A DNA stretch of 64,000 nt from G963665595 sp963665595 (GTDB lineage Bacteria; Actinomycetota; Coriobacteriia; Coriobacteriales; CADBOM01), in NCBI GenBank assembly GCA_963665595.2, contig CAXXJK010000004.1, positions 186,001-250,000 of the forward strand, written 5' to 3'. The translations under genes and the position numbers were made by a program. The notes below the pieces were generated by a model that saw only the letters and a list, made by a program, of their open reading frames with translations, did not search any database and had not been told where the DNA came from. Numbering within the stretch: the stretch's first letter is position 1; every line of letters begins with the position of its first letter. Shown here one piece after another: positions 29,221 through 39,048 of the stretch.

Positions 29221-30834
29221 TCAATCACTATATTGATTGGTAATCGGCCACGCGCGCTCCTCAGTCAATGCAATATTCTCGAAGAGCGGAGCAATCGGCT
29301 CACAGCGTCGTTTATATTCATTGCGTGCGATGGTTGCCAAAACCTCTTTTACCAATTCCGGAGCATAACCCTCCAGCGTGATCTCATCGACGCTAAGCCC
29401 CTCTTCAAGATACAACCCGAGTATCTCATCAAGTACCTCATACGGTGGAAGTCTATCGGAGTCCTTTGCTCCATCATACAGTTCAGCAGATGGAGCTTTC
29501 GTTAAAATAGCTTCAGGGATAACCTCTCCTTGCGTATTGCGCCACCGGCATAACTCATAGAGTTCGGTTTTGTAGATATTTCCCAAGGGAGCAAACGCCC
29601 CTGCGGTATCGCCGTAGAGAGTCGAAAATCCCATCGCCGCTTCGCTCTTATTACCCGTATTCAGAAGCATCCAGTTATACATATTCGAAAGAGTCATAAG
29701 GTAGACCGTACGAATTCGCGCTTGCATATTTTCACGAGCGAGCCCCACAACCTCTTCGCCGGTAGCTTCAGCTACTACCGAAAGCGTTGTTTTAAATGGC
29801 TCTTCAATAGGCAAGAAGAGGGTGCTGATACCAAGATTAGAAGCCAATTGTTTGGCGTCGACAATACTACCCTCGCTGGAATGTTCGCTCGGCATGAGTA
29901 CTGCATGCACGTGCTCTGCGCCCAGAGAGTCAACAGCAATAGTGGCTGTCAGCGCAGAATCGACACCACCAGAAAGACCAAGGAGCACATCGGTAAACCC
30001 GTTTTTATGGACATAATCCTTCGTTGCCGTACAAAGAGCCCTCCATCGAGCAGTCTCGATATCAGGAAAATCGAGCTCTGCCTTCACAGTCGCAAGCTCA
30101 TTGGTGTCAGCGATGAGCACCGTCTCTTCAAAGAACACACCACCCTCTTGAAAATGTCCTTGAGACGAGATGATGCAGCTACCACCAGGATAAACCGTTT
30201 GATCCTGGCCGCCAACGCGGTTCGCTTCAAACACCCAGGTGCCGGTATCTCGCGCAAGCACCTCAAGTTTTCGGATGAAGCTCTTGTCAACTACATCTTC
30301 ATTAGCCAAGTCCAACGAACGATCGGGTATGGTAATGAGCACATCGTTGTCGTAGAGCAACTCATCTATCTGGTGAGGATCGCTCAAACGAATGATAAGC
30401 TTCTTGTCGGCAAAGGGGATGCCGATCGCTTCCATCAATTCGCTTTCCGAAAAACCAAGTGCCTGTAACTGACCATGCTCGCAACAAAATACTTCAGGGG
30501 CTATCAGATAATCCTCATAGTCCGGATCGAGGTCTTCATCAATCGATGAGCTATCATCTGCATCGCTCATAAGCACATAGCTGCGTATAAGCGAAGGGTT
30601 GATAGCACGCTCCGCAAATTCGGCCAGCGTCCGGCAGACTGCCGCAAAAAAAGACGGCGATGTCATCAGCCCGTCAAGAGGACCTCCGGTAAGCACCGCG
30701 GCAGAGTAGACCACCAGATCGGGACGCTGATCATCGGGCAAACTAGCAAGTTTTGCATCGGTGTCTAGGGCACGCTCAAGGTTTTCGCGCAGAGCGCCGA
30801 CGTTGCTATTAAGCTGAGCAATTGCGATTCTCAT
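29221..30834 (-). CDS. nadE: NAD(+) synthetase with degenerate glutaminase domain
   Basis: Amidates deamido-NAD, the last step of NAD synthesis. The C-terminal synthetase domain (about 265-537) is intact: PP-loop LGLSGGVDSAL, LLNTGNKSEAAMG, GDTAGAFAPLGNIYKTELYEL. The N-terminal CN-hydrolase (glutaminase) domain keeps its fold markers (IAQLNSNVG; NRVGGQDQTVYPGGS), but the catalytic Glu block (normally FPELALTGY) reads YSAAVLTGG, and no Cys-Glu-Asp nucleophile block is present (LIIRLSDPHQ and ITIPDRS occupy that region). It probably depends on free ammonia or a partner amidotransferase. Confidence 0.92.
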   Translation of the reverse strand: MRIAIAQLNSNVGALRENLERALDTDAKLASLPDDQRPDLVVYSAAVLTGGPLDGLMTSPSFFAAVCRTLAEFAERAINPSLIRSYVLMSDADDSSSIDEDLDPDYEDYLIAPEVFCCEHGQLQALGFSESELMEAIGIPFADKKLIIRLSDPHQIDELLYDNDVLITIPDRSLDLANEDVVDKSFIRKLEVLARDTGTWVFEANRVGGQDQTVYPGGSCIISSQGHFQEGGVFFEETVLIADTNELATVKAELDFPDIETARWRALCTATKDYVHKNGFTDVLLGLSGGVDSALTATIAVDSLGAEHVHAVLMPSEHSSEGSIVDAKQLASNLGISTLFLPIEEPFKTTLSVVAEATGEEVVGLARENMQARIRTVYLMTLSNMYNWMLLNTGNKSEAAMGFSTLYGDTAGAFAPLGNIYKTELYELCRWRNTQGEVIPEAILTKAPSAELYDGAKDSDRLPPYEVLDEILGLYLEEGLSVDEITLEGYAPELVKEVLATIARNEYKRRCEPIAPLFENIALTEERAWPITNQYSD

Positions 30835-30950
30835 GGTATTTAAAACTCCATTCTCCCGCGGAATATAGCGTTAGTATACGGCAAACGCAGACGAGAACGC
30901 GGCGAACCCTAGAACTATTGAGAAAGGTTTACGCTCCGTTAACAAAACCC

Positions 30951-31577
30951 TCAGTATTGCTCCATCCAGAAGCGCTCAGCACCTATGGTGGTCGAAATTC
31001 CATGACCGGGGTAAACCCGGGTATCGTCGGGAAGTTCAGCAAGCCGATGAATAGAAGTACGCATAGCCTCCGCGTCACCCTCATCAAAGTCGGTGCGACC
31101 GGTGGTCTGATAAAACAGTGTGTCGCCAGCAAACAGTAATCCGTGAGCTGCGTCAAACAAGCAGATACCACCCGGAGTATGCCCGGGAGTATGGATGACC
31201 TGCAGTGTACAGTCACCAAAGCTGATCGTGTCTCCATCCCTCAGAAGACGATCGATATGCGTCAAAACCGGAGCTTTCCCAAGACGGAACAAGACACCGT
31301 TCTGCTTGCTACAAATGGCGGCAGCATCTTCGATATGGGCCGCAACCGGCGAGCCCGTCTCTTCTACCAATGCGCCTACATTAGCCACATGATCGAGGTG
31401 GCGATGCGTGCAAATTATGAGATCCGGTACACGACCGTTGAGAAACGCCCGCGTAGCGTCGAGATCATCCGCCGGATCGATCAGTATATAGTATGGCTTA
31501 TCCTGAGAAGCGTTCACAGCAGTAAGCAGATATACGTTCGTACCAATTCTTCCGCTGACCGTCTGTTCAATATCCAT
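30951..31577 (-). CDS. Metallo-beta-lactamase-fold hydrolase (glyoxalase II-like)
   Basis: A 208-residue single-domain MBL protein. It has the metal motif THRHLDH, the later His in HTPGHTPGG, the bridging Asp in LFAGDTLF, and a final His in VYPGHG. This set matches small glyoxalase II-like or YcbL-type hydrolases; the thioester substrate cannot be fixed. Start ATG 31577 with AGAGGAGA ahead. It is 57 bases downstream of rel in the same direction, so they may be co-transcribed. Confidence 0.88.
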   Translation of the reverse strand: MDIEQTVSGRIGTNVYLLTAVNASQDKPYYILIDPADDLDATRAFLNGRVPDLIICTHRHLDHVANVGALVEETGSPVAAHIEDAAAICSKQNGVLFRLGKAPVLTHIDRLLRDGDTISFGDCTLQVIHTPGHTPGGICLFDAAHGLLFAGDTLFYQTTGRTDFDEGDAEAMRTSIHRLAELPDDTRVYPGHGISTTIGAERFWMEQY

Positions 31578-31634
31578 CAATCTCTCCTCTGCACTTCGTA
31601 CACGTGCCGTCGTAATTTCTGCAACAGCATTACT

Positions 31635-34007
31635 CTATTTTCTGGCGTTGTCTCCTGGCAGCACACGGCGAGCGGTAAAGATGCCGTCAACACCTCGTAG
31701 CGCGCTGAGTATCTTTTCAATATGTTCTGTCTCGCCCACCTGAAACAGGTAATGCATCTCAACGATACCGTCGGAGTGCGCGCGACTGCTACTGGTCAGT
31801 ATATGAGCACCCGTGTCGCCTAACACAATCGCTACATCCTGAAAAAGTCGCGGACGATCAATACCTTCTATGAGCACATCCACTTGAAATGATGCCGTAC
31901 CGCCTTGCTCCCATTCAACATCGATAAGGCGCTCGGGCGTTGCGATGAGCTCTTTGGCATTAGGACAATCACGACGATGAACCGTCACGCCACGCCCGCG
32001 CGTCACAAAACCAATGATGTCGTCGCCGGGCACCGGATTACAACATTTTGAAAGATGAATAAGGACATCCTCGACACCTTTGACAACAATGCCTGAACTC
32101 GACTTCCGTTGCTGCTGAGAGCGCATGATCTCGCGCGCAGTCTTTGCCCGAATGCCCTGAACAGTAATCCCCGAATTGGCAAGATCGATAAGTGCGTCAG
32201 CGGTAGTTGCCGCAATCTGCTTTTCCTCGGCAGTCTTTTGTAATACCTTGAGCAGCTGATTAGCCACTTGTTTCGGCGAGAGTTTGCCTGCTCCTATAGC
32301 CGCCATCAGATCCTCTGTGGTCTGATAGTTGTCGAGCGCCGCAATTTTCTTCAGCGCAGCCACGCTGCGGGTAGAGGAAATGCCCAGTCCGTGCTTGCGC
32401 ATCTCTCGACCGAGAATATCACGCCCCTGTATAACGTCATCGCCTTTATTAGCCTTCGTGAAGTAGGCTCGTATCTTTGCCCGCGCACTGGCTGTTTTGA
32501 CGATATTGAGCCAATCCCGCGAAGGGGTTGACATCTTCTGAGTAAGAATCTCGACGCGGTCGCCCATCTGCAATTCATAGCTCAGGGGAACTATGGAGGC
32601 ATTGACCTTGGCCCCGACGCAGTGATGCCCAACCTCAGTGTGAATAGCATAGGCAAAATCAAGAGGTGTCGAGCCAGCGCGTAGCGAGATAACATCGCCC
32701 TTGGGCGTGAAAACGAAGACCTCATTTTCAAAAAGATCTACTTTGAGGCCCTCCATAAACTCCTTGGAGTCGGTGGTCTCATCCTGCCAATCAAGCATGC
32801 TGCGAAGCCATGATAGTTTTTCGTCAAAATCGTCCTTGGTTACCCCATCCTTATAGCGCCAGTGAGCAGCAACACCATACTCACTCATACGATGCATTTC
32901 CTTAGTACGAATCTGTATCTCGAGAGGCCGTCCTGCTGGTCCGATGACGGTAGTATGCAGACTCTGATATCCATTGGCCTTCGGCATAGCAATGTAGTCT
33001 TTAAAACGCCCCGGCATCGGGTGCCAGAGAGTATGCACAGCGCCGAGCGTCGAATAGCAATCCTTCACGCTTTCGACAATGACACGCAGAGCAATCAGAT
33101 CATAGATTTCCGAGAAACCCTTGCCCTTGTGTGTCATCTTTTGATAGATGGAATACAAATGCTTAGGGCGGCCGTTTATCTTTGCCTTGATGCCCACTTT
33201 TTCCAGTTCCGCAGAGACCGCATGAATAGTTTCGGCGAGATAAGCCTCACGAGCGTCCCGACTCTCGGCGACCATACGTGATACCTGTTGCATCTTTTGT
33301 GGCTCAAGATAGAAAAACGAGAGATCCTCCAACTCCCACTTTATGGAAGCTATGCCAAGACGATGAGCGAGCGGAGCATATATCTCCATCGTCTCACGTG
33401 CCTTGAAAATACGCCGATCCTCGCGCAACGCCGTAAGCGTACGCATGTTATGCAGACGATCGGCCAGTTTGATGACAATGATGCGAATATCTTTGGACAT
33501 CGCGAGAAGCATTTTGCGAAAATTATTGGCCTGTTCATCGGAAAGCGATTCGATTTCTAGGCGCGTGATTTTTGTGACACCGTCTACCAATTCTGCAACA
33601 TCAGGCGAAAACTCAGCCTTGACCGCTTCAAGAGTAACATCAGAATCTTCAACCGTATCGTGAAGAAGAGCGGCGGTCAACGTGTCGACATCCATGCGTA
33701 GTTCGCTCAGAATAATCGCAACTTCCACCGGATGATTGACAAAAGCCTCACCTGATTTGCGAAATTGTCCTTTGTGAGCATTCGTTGCAAAGTCAAAAGC
33801 ACGGTAGAGTTGAGAGATATCCTCGTCAGAAAGATATGTCTGTGCCTGACTGATGAATCGAGCAAAAGGTGGGCGTTCCTCAACAGCAGCAAATGTGTCC
33901 TCGTCCAGAACACCGCGCTGCGATCCGACGACATCTGTTATCTGAGCGTCTTTTTGAGACTTCAATACCTCATCGGCGCTCATTCGTTGTTGTTCATTCT
34001 CTTTCAC
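31635..34007 (-). CDS. rel: Bifunctional (p)ppGpp synthetase/hydrolase Rel
   Basis: Makes and degrades the alarmone (p)ppGpp in the stringent response. About 790 residues carry an HD hydrolase (LLHDTVEDSD), a synthetase domain (RFKDYIAMPKANGYQSLHTTV), a TGS domain (VFTPKGDVISLRAGSTPLDFAYAIHTEVG), zinc-finger/helical parts with CCNPVPGDDIIGF, and a C-terminal ACT domain. Both catalytic halves look intact. GTG 34007 is preferred (AGGTAGG 8 bases ahead); GTG 34016 would overlap the upstream recJ stop. The short spacing to recJ implies coupling. Confidence 0.95.
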   Translation of the reverse strand: MKENEQQRMSADEVLKSQKDAQITDVVGSQRGVLDEDTFAAVEERPPFARFISQAQTYLSDEDISQLYRAFDFATNAHKGQFRKSGEAFVNHPVEVAIILSELRMDVDTLTAALLHDTVEDSDVTLEAVKAEFSPDVAELVDGVTKITRLEIESLSDEQANNFRKMLLAMSKDIRIIVIKLADRLHNMRTLTALREDRRIFKARETMEIYAPLAHRLGIASIKWELEDLSFFYLEPQKMQQVSRMVAESRDAREAYLAETIHAVSAELEKVGIKAKINGRPKHLYSIYQKMTHKGKGFSEIYDLIALRVIVESVKDCYSTLGAVHTLWHPMPGRFKDYIAMPKANGYQSLHTTVIGPAGRPLEIQIRTKEMHRMSEYGVAAHWRYKDGVTKDDFDEKLSWLRSMLDWQDETTDSKEFMEGLKVDLFENEVFVFTPKGDVISLRAGSTPLDFAYAIHTEVGHHCVGAKVNASIVPLSYELQMGDRVEILTQKMSTPSRDWLNIVKTASARAKIRAYFTKANKGDDVIQGRDILGREMRKHGLGISSTRSVAALKKIAALDNYQTTEDLMAAIGAGKLSPKQVANQLLKVLQKTAEEKQIAATTADALIDLANSGITVQGIRAKTAREIMRSQQQRKSSSGIVVKGVEDVLIHLSKCCNPVPGDDIIGFVTRGRGVTVHRRDCPNAKELIATPERLIDVEWEQGGTASFQVDVLIEGIDRPRLFQDVAIVLGDTGAHILTSSSRAHSDGIVEMHYLFQVGETEHIEKILSALRGVDGIFTARRVLPGDNARK

Positions 34008-34009
34008 TG

Positions 34010-37000
34010 TCAGCACCTACCTGATGGAAGGATTGGCCGGTTGAACTGTCTCAACAATGTCTCTTCACCTGCCGACATAACCCAAGCCCGAAATTCTTCA
34101 AACAACTGAAGCTCTTCGCATCCCTCCATATAGCGAACGCTTGACGAAAGCTCCACTCTATCCGCCTTTTCAACCAAGGAGAGGCGACGCCCCGTTCCCT
34201 GACCAAAAGTCTGGACAAATCCCAATTCTCGAAACACCGCAATACCCGTGGACACGCCAGACTCATCGAGCTTACATCGTGCATTCATTTTCGCACATAA
34301 TTGCATAAGATCGGCATTCGTAGCCTGAAAATAGCCGTGACCATTGAAAAACTCAAGACGTTGTTCAAGAGCCGCTAGGGCATATTGGCTACGAAGAACC
34401 TTATAAAGCACGATAAGGTCTGAGCGTTCAGGAGCATTGGCAGAGAGAATACGCTGGTTTATGGTTCCATCGCCCGCTCCAAACAACAGATGAATGGTAG
34501 CGTCCTTTCCATCGCGTCCGGCACGGCCCGCCATCTGGTTAAACTCCACTTGGTTAAATGGTAGGTGATAGAGAATGACGTGACGAATATCGGGTATATT
34601 AACCCCTTCCCCAAAAGCACTCGTAGAAATGACCATACGTAAGCTTCCCGTGCGGAATAATTCCTCAATCGTCTTGCGGTCTTCGCGCGTCATTCCTGCG
34701 TTGTAAAAACCGATACCCGCAGCCCGATGAGGAACACGCTTACGTAATTCACGAGCAAGTTTAATGGATTGATCGCGGGAGTTAACATACACAATTGCTT
34801 TTTCATTACTGCTTGCAATTGAAGCAAGGTACGTGCTGCGGTCCTTGAGAGTCCGCTTGTCATCAATCAACAGATTCTCGCGTACCGTCGGATCGATAAG
34901 AACTTCCTCAATCCCTAGTTGTTCGACGATTGTATCAGCAATTTCGTCATCTGCCGTTGCCGTAACGGCAAGAACCGTGGCATGGGGAAACTGCACACAC
35001 GTACGAGAGATATTGCTGTAAGCCGGACGATGCCCCGCCTTGGATTGCCCTATATGGTGAGCTTCATCTATTACCAGAAAGCCAACACGCTTCGGATCAC
35101 CGAATTTTGCTCCATGAATAGCGAGGAACTCCGGTGTCGTGAGCACGATATCGACACGCCCACAAGCCATATCCTCAAAATGACGCGCGCGCTCGTCATC
35201 ATGCAACTCTCCCGTTAGCAGCACAACGCGCAGACCCATCTGCGCAAACATCTCCGTAAGGTGAAATGCTTGGTCAGCAATAAGCGCGCGCAGCGGAAAA
35301 ACAAATATGCTCATCTGATGCGACATCAAAGCAATACGTGCCGCATGGATGTGAAATATAAGCGACTTACCACGCCCCGTCGCCATGATAACCAAGGTAG
35401 AACGCTGCGAAGCGAGGGTATAGAGCGCGTCGCATTGAACACTATGCAAGGACCCTTTCTCGGGAAGCATTGCATGGACGAGATGCTCGGTAAGATGCGC
35501 CCGAGCATCTCGCTCTGTCGGGCCTACGGCATAGGATTCCCAGGTATGACGAAATCCCAACAACGCTTCGGTTTCAGCAGAGTCTGTGTCTGCGGCTATT
35601 CGTCGGGCATATTCTTCTTCCCTCTCGATCAAAAGATTCACACCGAGTGAACGAGTTGCCTGATGTTTTTGGACAACATCGAAAAGCGTTTTGACGGCGC
35701 GCCCCTGAACCTCTTCATGCGAGAGATCAGTTGAGGTCACGTCGCCTGAATCCGTTTCCCGACCGGTTATTTCGTCAAGATGTACCACGTAGGCCGTTGG
35801 ATTGCCATCAAGAACAGGTGCAATACGCATAGCGAGTTCTCGATTGAGGTACCCCACCTGCCCATGCGTTGACATGACGGCAACAGCCTGAGGATCAAAA
35901 ACATTGCCCGGTTCGCGAACAAGCCTCAGAGGCTCTTCGGACGTAAGCACTGCTATGATTTCTTGGCGTCCCTCAAAGGTGACACCAGCAACTTTAGTGT
36001 GAAACACCGATGCCTGTGCGATAGTTGCATACCGGCCGCCAGCAGAAAATGAATCGCCTCGTGCGAATAAATCATCAAGAAATGAATCCGTCTCATGGAC
36101 GCGCGCATCTGATTCGCCCACAGTCTCAAGGGCACACACCATGTCAGAAACGTACATTTTTGATTGACGTGTGCCACGCCATTCATCCACCTGAGCGCGA
36201 TAGAGTATATCCACGCTGTCGCACACGCTCAGATAGCGGTCAGGTTCACCACATTGAAAGTAGATGCCACCGATGTGAGCAATGCCATCGGTTGCCTCGA
36301 AAACGAGGTGATTTTGCTGTGCCCCGACCAGACGAGTTTTATTGAGAAAGACATGCCGCGTAACAAAAAGCGGTTCGGGATTATCTTGTCCAAACGGCTC
36401 TAATAGTGAAAGTGACTCTATGGCAGACGGTATAAGATCTTCCAAAAATATCTCTGCGTCTATGTCGATGGTCGTTGAGAAATCCTCTGCCTCATAGAGT
36501 GCGAGCGCTTCCTCAAAATGAGTTCGGAACGCTTCAAGATTTTCAAGCGGAATGGTAACGCCCACCGCTGCCGTATGGCCGCCGAAGCGCGTGACATCTT
36601 GACAACAAGTCAAAACAGCCTGGAATAGATTGATGGAACCCGAGGAGCGTCCTGAACCACGTACTTCCCCTCCCTCAATCGAACAGAGTAGCGTCGGCAC
36701 GCCGTATCGGCTTGCCACACGAGAAGCAACGATACCTTTCACGCCTTCATGCCAACCCTCGTGGGCCAGAACAAGACAACGCAGCGGCTTATTCTGTGAT
36801 CTCAACTCACGGGCAAACTTCTCTGCCTGCGCAAAAGCCTGATCCGCAAGTTCTGCCTCGACCGCACGCCGCTCATCGTTGATAGCCTCAAGGCGTGCCG
36901 CTAAGACTTGTCCTTCGATAGGATCTTCACAGAGCAGAAGGTCCAGAGCAATCTGCGCGTCCAACATACGACCCGCAGCGTTCAGGCGTGGGATAAGACC

Positions 37001-37840
37001 AAAGGAAAGAGATACCGCGGTCGCCGGCACAACCGCATGAGGGATAAGGGTTAGAGCCGCAGCAATTCCCGCACGAGGATGCTCGTAGAGTTGTACAAGC
37101 CCGTCCGCTACCAACGCACGATTCTCCCCCAGAAGCCTCATGCGATCTGAAACAGTTCCCAGCATCGCAAAGTCGGTGAGTGACCGCCAGAGATCGGGGT
37201 ACCCCATCTGTGTGCCCAGGGCGCAGATGAGTTTGAGTGCCACGCCTACGCCCGCAAGATCAAATGAAGGACATGCACTATCAAGTTTTGGGTCGACCAC
37301 CGGTATTCCCTGTGGCACATCATTAGACGGTTCATGATGGTCGGTCACGATGACTGAAATTCCGGCTTCCCTTAACCGGGCCACCTCTTGCTGCCCCGTA
37401 ATGCCACAGTCAACCGTAATAAGCAGGTCAGGATTGCTCTCAAATATATGAGTAAGTGCTGCGTCAGAAAGACCATAGCCCTCGTCGTCTCTACGGGGAA
37501 TGAGCGTCTCAACTGATGCCGCGCCAAGCGCAGGAAGCCCTTTGGCAAGTACGGCAGTGGCAGAGATACCGTCCACGTCAAAATCACCAAACACCATGAT
37601 GCGTTGATGGGCCCTGAGAGCACGGACGAGCACCTCTACTGCCTCAGACATTCCAGGAATGAGAAATGGATCGTGCCAATCCCGTTCGAGATCGGGTGCA
37701 AGAAACAGACGCGCATCTGAAACATCAGAAATGCCACGCGCGACAAGAACACGCGCAACTAGCGCCGGTATATTCAATGCATCAACAAGACATGCAACGG
37801 CCGATTCATCCGTCGACCTTACGAGCCACTGTGTTTTCAT
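34010..37840 (-). CDS. recJ: RecJ exonuclease fused to HIRAN and RecQ-like helicase domains
   Basis: A 1276-residue DNA repair protein. Residues 1-570 are RecJ: DHH phosphoesterase motif FGDFDVDG (84-91), DCGITG (144), TDHHE (166-170), the DHHA1 block RFGGHTAAVG (418-427) and the OB-like region. Residues about 612-676 form a HIRAN domain (VAGVTFEGRQ, REPGNVFDPQAVAV, GQVGYLNRELA), which in other proteins binds single-stranded DNA ends. Residues about 795-1160 are a superfamily 2 helicase closest to RecQ: MATGRGKS (819-826), VIDEAHH (923-929), TATAD and QMAGRAGRDG (1102-1111). No RQC zinc or HRDC domain is evident. This predicts unwinding coupled to 5'-3' single-strand degradation, as RecQ and RecJ do separately elsewhere. 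ATG 37840 has only a weak Shine-Dalgarno. Confidence 0.93.
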   Translation of the reverse strand: MKTQWLVRSTDESAVACLVDALNIPALVARVLVARGISDVSDARLFLAPDLERDWHDPFLIPGMSEAVEVLVRALRAHQRIMVFGDFDVDGISATAVLAKGLPALGAASVETLIPRRDDEGYGLSDAALTHIFESNPDLLITVDCGITGQQEVARLREAGISVIVTDHHEPSNDVPQGIPVVDPKLDSACPSFDLAGVGVALKLICALGTQMGYPDLWRSLTDFAMLGTVSDRMRLLGENRALVADGLVQLYEHPRAGIAAALTLIPHAVVPATAVSLSFGLIPRLNAAGRMLDAQIALDLLLCEDPIEGQVLAARLEAINDERRAVEAELADQAFAQAEKFARELRSQNKPLRCLVLAHEGWHEGVKGIVASRVASRYGVPTLLCSIEGGEVRGSGRSSGSINLFQAVLTCCQDVTRFGGHTAAVGVTIPLENLEAFRTHFEEALALYEAEDFSTTIDIDAEIFLEDLIPSAIESLSLLEPFGQDNPEPLFVTRHVFLNKTRLVGAQQNHLVFEATDGIAHIGGIYFQCGEPDRYLSVCDSVDILYRAQVDEWRGTRQSKMYVSDMVCALETVGESDARVHETDSFLDDLFARGDSFSAGGRYATIAQASVFHTKVAGVTFEGRQEIIAVLTSEEPLRLVREPGNVFDPQAVAVMSTHGQVGYLNRELAMRIAPVLDGNPTAYVVHLDEITGRETDSGDVTSTDLSHEEVQGRAVKTLFDVVQKHQATRSLGVNLLIEREEEYARRIAADTDSAETEALLGFRHTWESYAVGPTERDARAHLTEHLVHAMLPEKGSLHSVQCDALYTLASQRSTLVIMATGRGKSLIFHIHAARIALMSHQMSIFVFPLRALIADQAFHLTEMFAQMGLRVVLLTGELHDDERARHFEDMACGRVDIVLTTPEFLAIHGAKFGDPKRVGFLVIDEAHHIGQSKAGHRPAYSNISRTCVQFPHATVLAVTATADDEIADTIVEQLGIEEVLIDPTVRENLLIDDKRTLKDRSTYLASIASSNEKAIVYVNSRDQSIKLARELRKRVPHRAAGIGFYNAGMTREDRKTIEELFRTGSLRMVISTSAFGEGVNIPDIRHVILYHLPFNQVEFNQMAGRAGRDGKDATIHLLFGAGDGTINQRILSANAPERSDLIVLYKVLRSQYALAALEQRLEFFNGHGYFQATNADLMQLCAKMNARCKLDESGVSTGIAVFRELGFVQTFGQGTGRRLSLVEKADRVELSSSVRYMEGCEELQLFEEFRAWVMSAGEETLLRQFNRPILPSGRC

Positions 37841-37977
37841 ACGAGATCTGACCTATATTCCCTTGTGTTATTTGTTCACGTCCATTATAGCGAGAGAGCG
37901 GACTCATTGACACTTAAATGGAAATAAGCAACTCTACGGGGATACAGAACATATTCACGGATGCGGTCATATCTGTC

Positions 37978-39048
37978 TCACTCGACCGTAGTCATGACCC
38001 GTCCTGGACTTACCGAGACACGTAGCCGATCGCCCACGCCCGCAAGCGTTCTTCTGTCGCGATCAAGCGTATCAATTTTCATCATGAGCAGAGACGCATC
38101 TGCGGGCGCATCGACGACTCGCAACATAGCGACACGCTCAAAGCGAGAATCGCTCACCCGTTCAACGATCACGTCAAACGAATTGATGACTTCACCGGGT
38201 AACGCCTCGCGGATGCGATAGGCGCGCACTCCCGCATAGCAAACGTCACGCGATACCTCTTGTTCGGTAGTAAGATCAAGAGCCCAGTCGTCAACGTGCA
38301 CGATATGAGAAGCAACATAATGCGCGGTTGAAATGTTCTTACAACCCGAGAGCATCATCCCTGCCCGCGTACGCGGATGCGACACAATCTCGTCAGAAGC
38401 ATCACACTCAACGATACGCCCCGCATGAACCACCGCGATACGATCGCAAAACCGTAATGCCTCGTCGATATCATGGGAGACATAGATAATCGTACCTTCA
38501 TACTCATCGAACAGCATCAAAAGATCCTGCTCAAGCTGCTCTTTAAGATGCGCGTCAAGTGCTGAAAACGGTTCGTCGAGCATAAGAATGCCCGGCTCAG
38601 CTGCAAGCATACGTGCAAGAGCCACCCGTTGCTGCTGTCCACCGGAAAGACCCGCAGGGAAACGTTTCTCATGACCTTCAAGTCCAAAACGTTTCGCCTG
38701 AGTCTGAAGTAACTCGAGCCGTTTTTCACGAGACATATCCACAGGCACGCCGGCAAGAATGTTTTCTTCAACAGTAAGATTGGGAAACAACATATAGTTT
38801 TGAAACAACAATGCAGACTTGCGCTGTTGTGGCGTAAGATTTATTCGTTTGGCAGAATCAAAAAATGTCACGCCATTGACAACAATGCTACCGGTATCGG
38901 GAGTCTCCACGCCCGCAATACAACGCAGCGTAAGGCTCTTACCGCAGCCCGAGGCACCCAGAAGACCCAGCGTTTCATCGTTTGCTTCAAATGAAACATC
39001 CAGCGTAAAGTTATTAAATGCCTTCTTGATATTGACGCTAAGACTCAT
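37978..39048 (-). CDS. modC: Molybdate ABC transporter ATPase
   Basis: Energises molybdate (or tungstate) import. The 356-residue protein has Walker A GASGCGKS, signature LSGGQQQRVALARML, Walker B ILMLDEPFSALD and switch IYVSHD, then a C-terminal TOBE/Mop-like regulatory region from about residue 235. It overlaps modB by 11 bases, so the two are translationally coupled. Confidence 0.92.
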   Translation of the reverse strand: MSLSVNIKKAFNNFTLDVSFEANDETLGLLGASGCGKSLTLRCIAGVETPDTGSIVVNGVTFFDSAKRINLTPQQRKSALLFQNYMLFPNLTVEENILAGVPVDMSREKRLELLQTQAKRFGLEGHEKRFPAGLSGGQQQRVALARMLAAEPGILMLDEPFSALDAHLKEQLEQDLLMLFDEYEGTIIYVSHDIDEALRFCDRIAVVHAGRIVECDASDEIVSHPRTRAGMMLSGCKNISTAHYVASHIVHVDDWALDLTTEQEVSRDVCYAGVRAYRIREALPGEVINSFDVIVERVSDSRFERVAMLRVVDAPADASLLMMKIDTLDRDRRTLAGVGDRLRVSVSPGRVMTTVE

